Source: Muricauda sp. MAR_2010_75 (GTDB lineage: Bacteria; Bacteroidota; Bacteroidia; Flavobacteriales; Flavobacteriaceae). Taken from it: a DNA stretch of 64,000 bases. The position numbers were made by a program, and so were the translations under genes. Of the stretch, positions 44,845 through 53,093 are shown one piece after another. Each line of letters opens with the position of its first letter. The first letter of the stretch is position 1. Under the pieces are notes generated by a model. The model was not told where the DNA came from. It did no database searches and saw only the letters and a program-made list of their open reading frames with translations. The DNA is taken from NCBI RefSeq assembly GCF_000745185.1, contig NZ_JQNJ01000001.1, positions 1,883,501 to 1,947,500 of the forward strand, in the 5' to 3' direction.

Positions 44845-45528
44845 TTACCCGCTTATCCCTTTTTTCTTTTGGATAGCATTGGGCTTAACACCTTTTTTGT
44901 TCTTCATGTTTTTGATGTTCTTCATGTTTTTTTGAAGCATCATTTTTCGATGTTGATAGGTGTTCATGAATTTTTCCCCAGCAAGGTTCAAACATTCCCC
45001 ATTTTGAAGTCGCATTTGCTGACGATCTTGGTTCATGTAGGTGCCATTTGGGTCAATACTTCCGCCATTGGCCAATTCTAACCGTTGTTGCAAACGATTT
45101 TGGGATTGGGTCCTAATTTGATACAATTCGCCATCAATGAGCATCACGTGGAACCTGTTTTGGTTTCTTTGTTGGATCTGCGCATTGGTAAGTCCCATGT
45201 CGTTCTGCATGATTTTATACCGATATTGATACTCGTTTCGGTATTTAATGCCATCATTGTCCAAACATTCCCCATCTTTTAATCGAAGTCTATCACGATC
45301 TCGGGTCAAATAAGAACCATTGGGATTCACAACTGTTCCGTCATTTAGGGTAATGGGGTCCTGTAAATGGATTTGATCGCGGTCACGAATTTGGAGCACG
45401 TCACCATCGACCAACATTAAACGGTCTCGATCTTGATCGGGATCTTGGACCCTGTCCCTATCCCTGTCCTGCGCCATCAGCGTAGCTGTTCCAAGAACGG
45501 CCAACGCCAGTAAAACTAATTTTTTCAT
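44845..45528 (-). CDS. DUF6799 repeat protein, secreted, Arg/Asp-rich
   Basis: This 227-residue protein has a signal peptide (MKKLVLLALAVLGTATLMAQ), an Asp-Arg repeat (DRDRDRVQDPDQDRDR), then two copies of a roughly 70-residue DUF6799 unit. These align at VDGDVLQIRDRD/IDGELYQIRTQS, NPNGSYLTRDRDRLRLKDGE/DPNGTYMNQDRQQMRLQNGE and the KIM/KMM ends. A Lys/Asn/Met tail (KNMKNIKNMKNKKG) closes it. It is predicted to be periplasmic; role unknown. An ATG at 45648 would add 40 residues and is unlikely. Confidence 0.75.
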   Translation of the reverse strand: MKKLVLLALAVLGTATLMAQDRDRDRVQDPDQDRDRLMLVDGDVLQIRDRDQIHLQDPITLNDGTVVNPNGSYLTRDRDRLRLKDGECLDNDGIKYRNEYQYRYKIMQNDMGLTNAQIQQRNQNRFHVMLIDGELYQIRTQSQNRLQQRLELANGGSIDPNGTYMNQDRQQMRLQNGECLNLAGEKFMNTYQHRKMMLQKNMKNIKNMKNKKGVKPNAIQKKKGISG

Positions 45529-45678
45529 GGTACTCGTATTTAAATAAATTATCAGGGATAAAAGTAAAACCATTAAAAAGGGGGCACAATGACAAAAGTC
45601 ATGAAAAGCCTTTAAAATAAAGGGGTTTGGCGAATTTTTAGGTAACAAATGTTACATAATGGACAGGATACAATAAGC

Positions 45679-48246
45679 CTAAAAAAAGACCCTTACCGTG
45701 AGGTTTGGAGTGAAACCCAGCGAATGCCTATGGATCACTTGCTCTAAAATTAGTTCACCATTTTGTTGGGAGGTTCGGTGAATGATGGAAAGGGGTACAA
45801 TACGATCGTAAATGTTAAGTACTGAGAAGCCCAGTTGCATTAGGGAATTGCTTTCTCTCAATCCAAACTGATAGACTACCGAAGCATCCAATCGGTGAAA
45901 ATCGGGTAATCGCCCTGCATTTAAGGAGCCAAAACTCACTTGTTGGGTCTCCTCGTCATAGCTTTTGATGAGGGTAACTGGTAGGCCCGTGCGGTATTGC
46001 CACCCCAATGATAATTGAAAACCTTTCAATTGTAGGCTATTGGATATTCGAAAACTATGGGTGATGTCGTTGTTTCCAGAAAAGCTGCCTTCTTGAACTG
46101 CATCAAAAGTAAAATTGACATCATTGAAGGAGTAGCCCATCCAAAATCGATAGTTTCGGAAGCGCTTTTTAATAAGCAGGTCCATTCCCAAAATGCGACT
46201 TTTGCCCTCACTGAGTTCTGGCTGGGGAAGATTGAAACCTTGGCTGTAGGTGGTGAGCCCGGTAAGACGCTTGTGAAAAAGCTCTGCATCCAGAGTCCAT
46301 CCCTTTTTGTCATAAAGAAGACCTGCTGAAATCTGGTTACCTTGTAAAAGTGGAAAATTGACATCGTCTGAAAGACGCCAAATGTTGTTGTCCAGCCGAA
46401 GTTCGGTTTGGTTGAATTCAATTAACTGCGAAATAGGTTGGTTGCGTCTCTCCAACCCAGCCCGAATCCGTGTCGATTTGGAGATGGGAAGTTCCAAATT
46501 CAAGCGGGGTTCCAAGTAAATATTTCCCAAACTACCATAATGCACCGCCCGAAGCCCTAATTTATAAATACCCGAACTGGCTTTGGTGATGGTATATTCC
46601 CCAAACAGTACATTTTTAAAATTACTCTCATTCACTGGTAGACTTATATTATTTTCCGGCTCAACATTGGATGTGGCGCTTAAGTCTATTTCCAAATTGG
46701 TATTGGAGAGTTGGTACCCAAAAGTCAACTGGTCATTGTTCTTAAACATTCTGTCTGACTTCAATTCCAAGCCAAAATCACTGATTTTGTTACCTCTGAT
46801 ATTGGTTTCCTCCAAGTCATTTTCGTACAGCTCTTCGTTTTTGTAATAGGAATCGTAAGATGAAAAGTAGGCGGTGATTTCTTCCGTTTGGGTTGGGGAG
46901 GTATGATGCGTCCAGTTGGCACTAACCCCGCCATTTCCAGTAGTAAGCGAATCTTTTTTGGTTTCTCCATCATTCATAAAGGAGAATTGGGTGCGGTTTC
47001 GGGTCATCAGCGCACTAATGGCAATCTTGTCCTTTGGGGAAGGTTGATATACATACTTGGCATTTAAGTCATAAAACCGAAAGTCATTGTCACTACTCTC
47101 GTAGGTGTAATCATCATCCGTGTTCACATTCAACGGGTTGCCACGGCTATCAGTTATGGCACCGGTATTGTTGAAAATTTTCCGTTCATACGCTTCATAG
47201 GTGGGTCCTTCAAACACATCCAAATAGGCATTTCTGGCAAATAGAGATAGTGATGATTTTTGGGACATGGGAATTTTTAGATAGCCATCCGCACTCAATC
47301 CATCAATCCCAATCCCTCCGGAAACCTTTTGGGCGACTTTGTCATTGGTAGTGATGTCGATGACCCCAGAAACCCGGTCTCCATAAATTGCACTGGTGCC
47401 TGTTTTATAGATTAGCGCCTTTTCAGTGGCGTACGGATTGAATCTTGAGAACATGCCGTACAAATACCCTGAATTGAAGACCCGAATATGGTCGAACAGC
47501 ACCAAATTTTGATCCGAAGTTCCTCCATGGATTTGAATCCCCGATGCCGATTCATCCAAGCTGGAAACCCCAGGAATCATTTGGATGCTTTGCAATATAT
47601 CTGGAGTGGTTTGCCCGGGAATGGGTCCCAAGGGTTTTTGGGTGAGGGTAATGGAACCATCTCTGTTCCGGTCAATCCCCGTGGTAATGTACGAGGTAAC
47701 CACCACTTCTTGGAGTTGTTTGTAGACAGGTGAAAGATAAAATGCAGTGCAATTCTCTGTCGGTTGAACACTCACAGCACCATAACCCGAAACTTGGAGC
47801 AGGTAGTGCGACTTTCCTGTATGTTCAAATTGAAGGAACCCTTTTGGATTGGTTTCGAGCACCAAGGTTGAGTCGACTACGACCTGATTTTCCGTAATGG
47901 GCAACAGCGTTTCTCGGTCCAATAAAGAAATGCAGATTCGGTTTGGATTGGAAATGGGCGTGATAATCACCTGGGGCTGTCCTTCAATTTTTTCGAAATG
48001 AAGTCCTGTTTGTGCTTCGAGTACGGCAAGAAGTTCAATCAAAGTGAGTCCGTCCACCTGAACCGTAACCGTTTTCTTATTGACCATATCCTCCGCAAAG
48101 GAAAAACTGAGTTGGGTGTCCGCTTCCAATTGGCCAATGACGTCTTTTAGCGGGGTATTCTCAAATCCATAAAATAGATTTTCTTGGGCATAGGTCATGC
48201 ACATGCCCAATAGGAACACTAAAAATAGGATACCAATTTGCCTCAT
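45679..48246 (-). CDS. FecA-type TonB receptor with STN signalling domain
   Basis: This 855-residue receptor has a signal peptide and an STN domain (about 22-95, YGFENTPLKDVIGQLEA, VDGLTLIELLAVLEAQTG) that contacts FecR in the periplasm. A carboxypeptidase-regulatory-like segment, a plug (about 215-330, with PDILQSIQMIPGVSSLDESA and IQIHGGTSDQNLVLFD) and a barrel ending LTVRVFF follow. It directly abuts the fecR gene. No SusD lies nearby. The ligand is unknown; iron chelate or small peptide are options. Confidence 0.92.
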   Translation of the reverse strand: MRQIGILFLVFLLGMCMTYAQENLFYGFENTPLKDVIGQLEADTQLSFSFAEDMVNKKTVTVQVDGLTLIELLAVLEAQTGLHFEKIEGQPQVIITPISNPNRICISLLDRETLLPITENQVVVDSTLVLETNPKGFLQFEHTGKSHYLLQVSGYGAVSVQPTENCTAFYLSPVYKQLQEVVVTSYITTGIDRNRDGSITLTQKPLGPIPGQTTPDILQSIQMIPGVSSLDESASGIQIHGGTSDQNLVLFDHIRVFNSGYLYGMFSRFNPYATEKALIYKTGTSAIYGDRVSGVIDITTNDKVAQKVSGGIGIDGLSADGYLKIPMSQKSSLSLFARNAYLDVFEGPTYEAYERKIFNNTGAITDSRGNPLNVNTDDDYTYESSDNDFRFYDLNAKYVYQPSPKDKIAISALMTRNRTQFSFMNDGETKKDSLTTGNGGVSANWTHHTSPTQTEEITAYFSSYDSYYKNEELYENDLEETNIRGNKISDFGLELKSDRMFKNNDQLTFGYQLSNTNLEIDLSATSNVEPENNISLPVNESNFKNVLFGEYTITKASSGIYKLGLRAVHYGSLGNIYLEPRLNLELPISKSTRIRAGLERRNQPISQLIEFNQTELRLDNNIWRLSDDVNFPLLQGNQISAGLLYDKKGWTLDAELFHKRLTGLTTYSQGFNLPQPELSEGKSRILGMDLLIKKRFRNYRFWMGYSFNDVNFTFDAVQEGSFSGNNDITHSFRISNSLQLKGFQLSLGWQYRTGLPVTLIKSYDEETQQVSFGSLNAGRLPDFHRLDASVVYQFGLRESNSLMQLGFSVLNIYDRIVPLSIIHRTSQQNGELILEQVIHRHSLGFTPNLTVRVFF

Positions 48247-49164
48247 CTATTCGCCAGACAAGGTAACAATTCTTTTGTCTGCGGAAATATGATATGTGAT
48301 GCCCATGGGTTCCATGGTGGTTTTAAGGGCATTTTCAAGGTTTTTGTGCGTAAATCTTCCGGTAAAGAGACGGTCAATTTGAACCGAATTCAACTCAAAA
48401 GTAACGGGAAATTGAACCGATAGCTCCTCCAGAACTTCAGAAAAAGGCTGTTCCATAAAAGATGAATACCCTTTTTTCCAATCGGGGGCATCTGCTGAAA
48501 ATTCTGTCTGCTGTAATTGACCTTCTTTGATTTCAAGTGCCATTCCCTGCGAGAGTTCGGTGGGGTTGGACTGGGTTAATGGGGTAAAGACAATGACACC
48601 TTCATAGCATTGCACTTTAAAATCCTTTCGGTCCCGTATGTTGAATTGGGTGCCCAATACGGCAATGGTTCCTTTACGGGTATTGACGGTAAAATTTCCG
48701 CTCGGTTGCACATCAAAAAAGGCTTCCCCTTCAAAATCCACAATACGGTCTTCTTCCCAACCAAATCGCTTGTAAGATAATTTGGAGTTGGCATTTAGCT
48801 CAATTAGGGAGCCATCGGCAAGAAGTACGGTCTCATTTTCGCCAATACCAGTGGAATAGGTTTTATATCCGTAGAAATAGGTATACCCTGCAAACAACAA
48901 AGCAATGGATGCGACGGCGGCCACCCACCAAAGCCGTCTTACTTTTGGTTCTTTTTGGACATTTTTGTTCTTTTCGGTCACCAATGCCAATGCCTTTTCC
49001 ACATCAATCTCAGGACCATTTAGGGACTGGGCCGTATTGTCAATGGCCATAAGTTGCCTGTAGACATCAGATGCCTCGAACCCTGCCAACTCCTCTGGAG
49101 TCAACGCTCCGGCTATCCATCGGGTCAAAAAATCTTCATTGGCGTAATTTTCATCCATAGGCAC
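48247..49164 (-). CDS. FecR-type anti-sigma factor
   Basis: This 305-residue protein has an N-terminal cytosolic FecI-binding part (about 1-85), one membrane helix (about 86-105: WWVAAVASIALLFAGYTYF), the periplasmic FecR domain (about 110-210: TVLLADGSLIELNANSKL) and a C-terminal DUF4974/STN-like domain (PFSEVLEELSVQF). It holds the sigma factor until the receptor signals. It is 43 bases after the sigma gene and 0 bases before the receptor. Confidence 0.93.
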   Translation of the reverse strand: MPMDENYANEDFLTRWIAGALTPEELAGFEASDVYRQLMAIDNTAQSLNGPEIDVEKALALVTEKNKNVQKEPKVRRLWWVAAVASIALLFAGYTYFYGYKTYSTGIGENETVLLADGSLIELNANSKLSYKRFGWEEDRIVDFEGEAFFDVQPSGNFTVNTRKGTIAVLGTQFNIRDRKDFKVQCYEGVIVFTPLTQSNPTELSQGMALEIKEGQLQQTEFSADAPDWKKGYSSFMEQPFSEVLEELSVQFPVTFELNSVQIDRLFTGRFTHKNLENALKTTMEPMGITYHISADKRIVTLSGE

Positions 49165-49207
49165 AATTGCTCTTATTTAAATGACAGTTGATTCCTCTTT
49201 CACCCTA

Positions 49208-49729
49208 TTAAAATTTTAAATCTTTTCCCAAAACCTCACGGAGTTGAAGCAAAGCTTTGCTCATTCTTCGTTCTATGGCCTTTACACCGACCCCAGTTAT
49301 TTCGGCAATTTCAGAATAGGTTTTCTTTTCTATTCGGCTCAATAAATACACTTCCCGTTCTTTTGGTGGCAAGGAGGCAATGGCGGATTTCAATTTTTCA
49401 TGGAATTCCTCCATCTCCATTAAATATTCAGGACTTTCATAATCCACGGAAGGATTCACCTTTCTCAAATGCTTCAAGACAATTTTCTCATGCTCTTTTT
49501 CATTGAGAAATGCATTGTTGGCCGCACGGTAGAGGTATGCCTTCACTTTGGAAAAAGAAACGGTGGCACACAATTTCCAAAGCTTCACAAAAACATTCTG
49601 TACAATGTCCTCCGCCTGTTGCAGGTCCCCACATTTATAATAGACATATCGCGTCACCGCCTCATAATGTGTGCGGAATATTCGGTCGTAGATTTTTTGC
49701 GCGCAAATGGATGGTTCTTCCTCTGTCAT
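49208..49729 (-). CDS. FecI-type ECF sigma factor
   Basis: This 173-residue ECF sigma has region 2 (YYKCGDLQQAEDIVQNVFVKLW) and region 4 (LPPKEREVYLLSRIEKKTYSEIAEITGVGVKAIERRMSKAL). It pairs with the adjacent FecR and STN-TonB receptor. I start at MTEEEPSICAQ (49729), because the -7 element at 49760-49767 overlaps the ATG at 49762. Confidence 0.93.
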   Translation of the reverse strand: MTEEEPSICAQKIYDRIFRTHYEAVTRYVYYKCGDLQQAEDIVQNVFVKLWKLCATVSFSKVKAYLYRAANNAFLNEKEHEKIVLKHLRKVNPSVDYESPEYLMEMEEFHEKLKSAIASLPPKEREVYLLSRIEKKTYSEIAEITGVGVKAIERRMSKALLQLREVLGKDLKF

Positions 49730-49759
49730 GTGCTGATTAGGGCGAAACTGCTTTTCAAA

Positions 49760-49767
49760 CAAAAATA
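49760..49767 (-). promoter_or_regulatory. -7 element for the fecI-fecR-receptor operon
   Basis: On the minus strand TATTTTTG matches TAnnTTTG, about 30 bases before the chosen start. Confidence 0.5.
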
Positions 49768-49836
49768 ATTAGAAAAAATAGGGTGTATGGTTTTTTGCCT
49801 GTCTTAGTAATGAAAAAGAATTGTAACATCTGAACT

Positions 49837-50280
49837 ATGCATTGTAAAAAATGGTTGACAGCCTTCTTTATGGGCTGTTTTTTACTCATACAGAACCTCA
49901 CCGCCCAAGAGTGGCAAACCAATTTTGAAAAGGCCAAGGACTTGGCCCAAAAGAAGGATAACCATATTGTTTTGGTCTTTCAAGGGTCTGACTGGTGTGC
50001 GCCTTGCATTAAGCTAGATCGTGAGGTTTGGAGTACCGCAGAATTCCAAAATCTGGCCAAGGACCATTTTGTGATGCTCAAGGCCGATTTCCCCAGAAAA
50101 CAAAAAAACAGATTGCCCGAAGCGCAAGAGGAGCACAACAAAATGTTGGCCTCTAAATATAATCCTAATGGATACTTCCCTTTTGTGGTGGTGTTGGATG
50201 CATCGGGAAAGGTGTTGGGCGAGACCGCCTATGAAAAAACTACCCCAAAAGCCTATTTCAACAAGTTGAACGCATTCTAA
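49837..50280 (+). CDS. Exported thioredoxin-like protein
   Basis: This 147-residue periplasmic thioredoxin fold has a signal peptide (to about LTAQ, residue 24) and the redox motif WCAPC (Cys54/Cys57). The cis-Pro loop is GYFPFVVVLD. It starts a cluster with apbE, DUF4266 and DUF3570 (gaps of about 10 bases), so it probably keeps a cysteine of a partner reduced, perhaps the CGC end of the DUF4266 lipoprotein. Confidence 0.88.
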   Translation: MHCKKWLTAFFMGCFLLIQNLTAQEWQTNFEKAKDLAQKKDNHIVLVFQGSDWCAPCIKLDREVWSTAEFQNLAKDHFVMLKADFPRKQKNRLPEAQEEHNKMLASKYNPNGYFPFVVVLDASGKVLGETAYEKTTPKAYFNKLNAF

Positions 50281-50290
50281 TAATCTGAAG

Positions 50291-51322
50291 ATGCCCAGGA
50301 TAAATCAATTCTTATTGAATACCGCCCTTTTCCTTTTTGTGATTTCTGGGTATTCCCAAGAAACAGATACTGCCGGTCAACTTCAAGTCTTTCAGCGGAC
50401 CCTGAAATTGATGGGCAGCCGGTTTGATTTGACCGTGGTTGCCGAAAATCAAACCCAAGGTGATGCTTATTTGGACATGGCCATTGCTGAAATTTCACGC
50501 ATTGAACGCTTAATTTCTTCTTGGGATGCCAATTCGCAGACGTCCAAAATCAATCAAAATGCTGGGGTGGCTCCGGTGAAAGTGGACCGCGAACTTCTCA
50601 ATCTGATTGAAAGGGCCATCAAAATTTCAAAATTGACCCAGGGGGCCTTTGATATCAGCTATGCTTCCATGGACCGCATCTGGAAATTTGACGGTTCTGT
50701 TATGGAAATGCCATCCGAAGAAGCCATAAGACAGTCGGTAGCCAAAGTGGGCTACCAAAACATTGTGTTGGATCAAGAAAAGGGTACCGTATTCCTGAAG
50801 AAAGAAGGCATGAAAATCGGGTTTGGTGCCATTGGAAAAGGATATGCCGCGGATAGGGCCAAGGCCTTATTGCTGAAGAATGGTGTCACTTCCGGAATCA
50901 TTAATGCTTCTGGTGATCTCAATGCTTGGGGCACCCAGCCCGACGGTAAGGATTGGATGGTAGCCATCGTGAACCCGCTCAACAAGGAGAAGGTGTTCTC
51001 TTGGTTGCCGGTAAAGGACCAAGCAGTGGTAACATCGGGTAATTATGAAAAGTTCATCATCCTAAACGGAGAACGCTATACCCATATCATCGACCCAAGA
51101 ACAGGGCATCCCAGCAAAGGGGTACGCAGCGCGACCATTTTTACCGCAAATGCGGAATTGGCCGATGCGCTGGCCACTTCAATTTTTGTGATGGGAGTGA
51201 ATACCGGCTTGGACTTCGTGAATCAATTAAAGGGGGTGGAGTGCATACTGGTGGACGACAATAATCAAATCATCACCTCCAAAAATATTGCCCTTAAAGC
51301 GGTGGAAACCCAAAGTAGATAA
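50291..51322 (+). CDS. apbE: FAD:protein FMN transferase
   Basis: ApbE attaches FMN from FAD to a Thr/Ser of exported redox proteins. The 343 residues include a signal peptide, MGSRFDLTVV, FGAIGKGYAADRA (about residue 177), INASGDLNAWG, HIIDPRTGHP and the metal-site segment ANAELADALATSIFVMG. Its partners here, thioredoxin, DUF4266 and DUF3570, suggest that one of them is flavinylated. Confidence 0.93.
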   Translation: MPRINQFLLNTALFLFVISGYSQETDTAGQLQVFQRTLKLMGSRFDLTVVAENQTQGDAYLDMAIAEISRIERLISSWDANSQTSKINQNAGVAPVKVDRELLNLIERAIKISKLTQGAFDISYASMDRIWKFDGSVMEMPSEEAIRQSVAKVGYQNIVLDQEKGTVFLKKEGMKIGFGAIGKGYAADRAKALLLKNGVTSGIINASGDLNAWGTQPDGKDWMVAIVNPLNKEKVFSWLPVKDQAVVTSGNYEKFIILNGERYTHIIDPRTGHPSKGVRSATIFTANAELADALATSIFVMGVNTGLDFVNQLKGVECILVDDNNQIITSKNIALKAVETQSR

Positions 51323-51330
51323 ATCCAATT

Positions 51331-51540
51331 ATGAAGAAGATTTTAATTGCCCTCTATTGTTTGTCAAGCCTGTCGTCCTGTGCAGTGCTCCATGAGTATG
51401 AAAAAGTCAACATCAATGACCCAGACATGGTTTTGGCTGATAAAAAACTGGCAAAATTCGAGACGAGTTATCAGGTGTACCGCGAAGGCGCTTCTGGTGG
51501 AAACGGTGGAAAAACTGGTGGGGGTTGTGGTTGTAATTAG
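51331..51540 (+). CDS. DUF4266 lipoprotein with C-terminal Gly-Cys motif
   Basis: This 69-residue lipoprotein has a lipobox Cys at 17 (LSSLSSC), a charged helix (NINDPDMVLADKKLAKFETS) and a Gly-rich tail ending GGGCGCN, the hallmark of DUF4266. The two end cysteines may bind metal or form a redox pair served by the neighbouring thioredoxin (inference). Confidence 0.88.
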   Translation: MKKILIALYCLSSLSSCAVLHEYEKVNINDPDMVLADKKLAKFETSYQVYREGASGGNGGKTGGGCGCN

Positions 51541-51547
51541 CAGGAAT

Positions 51548-53038
51548 ATGAACAGATTTTGGTTGATACTTTTATGCATCCCCATTTTTGGGGCGGCCCA
51601 GCAGGAGAATGTCAATTCCTATAAAAAACGGGTCTTGGAAACCACCGAAGTGGATATCCTTTCCAGCTATTACGAACAGACCGGAAACAATGCTTCCGTC
51701 ACTGGAGGTATCGGTAACGAAAAGCTTACCGATGTAGCACCATCCATTGTGGTAAGCGTTCCATTAAATGATGACGATGTGTTGAGTGTGGATGTGGGCA
51801 TCTCTACGTACACCTCTGCTTCTTCCAGCAATTTAAACCCGTTTGATGTGACCGGTTCAGGGGGGTTAAGTGGAGCTTCCAGTGGTAGTGGAGGCGGTGG
51901 CGGAGATGACGACGACGAAGAGGATGATGATAACAATGGAGGAAGCTATACCGGGGCCATTGGAAGTCCTTGGGTGGCCTCTTCAGGCGCATCCCGCCAA
52001 GATACCTGGGGAAGTGTTAACATTGGATATTCTCACAGTTCGGACGATCGTGACCAGATTGTGAGCGCCAATGTGTCTTTTGCCACGGAGTATGACTACA
52101 CCTCCATTGGTTTTGGTGGGGGCTATACGCGACTTTTCAATGAAAAAAATACGGAACTAAGTGTCAAGGGAAGTGTGTTCTTGGACCAGTGGAATCCCAG
52201 ATATCCTACTGAGTTGGATAGCTATCTGGAAGTGGATGGGAATCTGAACGCCGGATTCTTCTCTGAGGTGGATATTTGGAATAGGAATGGGGTTCTTACC
52301 GATAAACAGAGTGCAAATACATGGCGACCTGTGGATGGTTTCAGTTTGATTTCTGATAAGAAAAGGAACAGTTTTGCACTATCGGTTTCTTTGTCGCAGA
52401 TATTGGGCAAGAACACTCAAATTTCAATCTTCGCCGATTTGGTGCAACAACAGGGATGGCTTTCCAATCCCATGCAAAGGGTCTATTTTGCGGACGTACC
52501 CAACTATTTTATTGGAAATCCCGCCAGTATTCCCTTTTACACCTCTGCACAGAACAGGGATGTGTTCATGTTGGCCGATGATATGGAACGCCTGCCCGAC
52601 AACCGTTTCAAGATACCGGTGGGCATCCGTTTGAACCAGTACATCAATGAAATTCTGACCGTACGCACCTATTATCGCTACTATTTTGATGACTGGGGGT
52701 TGAGGTCCCATACTGCAAGTGTGGAGCTTCCGGTGAAGATTGCCCAGAAATTTACTCTTTATCCATCCTATCGCTATTACACCCAGACCCAGATAGACTA
52801 TTTCGCGCCGTTTGATGAGCATTTGTCAACCAATCAATATTACACTTCGGACTATGATCTTTCAGCATACGACGCCCATCAGGTTGGGTTTGGAGTCACT
52901 TACACGGACATTTTCACCCAGTTCAAGACTTTGGGATTTGGCTTAAAGAGCATTGATGTAAAGTATAACAACTATCACCGGACCACTGGCCTAAAGGCCA
53001 ACTATTTTGGTCTGGGATTCAAATTTGAAATGAATTAG
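51548..53038 (+). CDS. DUF3570 outer-membrane beta-barrel protein
   Basis: This protein has 496 residues with a signal peptide (MNRFWLILLCIPIFGAAQ), a DUF3570 N-terminal part and a barrel ending in an aromatic-rich strand (YFGLGFKFEMN). An insertion at about 103-140 is Gly/Ser-rich and then strongly acidic (DDDDEEDDD). SGAS occurs at 108-111 and 146-149; this resembles the Ser/Thr-Gly-Ala-Thr/Ser core of ApbE targets, but the preceding Asp is absent. The real start is the ATG at 51548; the longer frame overlaps DUF4266. Confidence 0.87.
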   Translation: MNRFWLILLCIPIFGAAQQENVNSYKKRVLETTEVDILSSYYEQTGNNASVTGGIGNEKLTDVAPSIVVSVPLNDDDVLSVDVGISTYTSASSSNLNPFDVTGSGGLSGASSGSGGGGGDDDDEEDDDNNGGSYTGAIGSPWVASSGASRQDTWGSVNIGYSHSSDDRDQIVSANVSFATEYDYTSIGFGGGYTRLFNEKNTELSVKGSVFLDQWNPRYPTELDSYLEVDGNLNAGFFSEVDIWNRNGVLTDKQSANTWRPVDGFSLISDKKRNSFALSVSLSQILGKNTQISIFADLVQQQGWLSNPMQRVYFADVPNYFIGNPASIPFYTSAQNRDVFMLADDMERLPDNRFKIPVGIRLNQYINEILTVRTYYRYYFDDWGLRSHTASVELPVKIAQKFTLYPSYRYYTQTQIDYFAPFDEHLSTNQYYTSDYDLSAYDAHQVGFGVTYTDIFTQFKTLGFGLKSIDVKYNNYHRTTGLKANYFGLGFKFEMN

Positions 53039-53093
53039 AGAGTAAGCTTTTAAAAACAAAGCTCATTTATATATTGAATTAATTGGAATACCC

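Noticed and set aside
51347..51547. N-terminal extension of the DUF3570 protein
   Set aside because: It overlaps the DUF4266 gene out of frame; a proper signal peptide starts at 51548.
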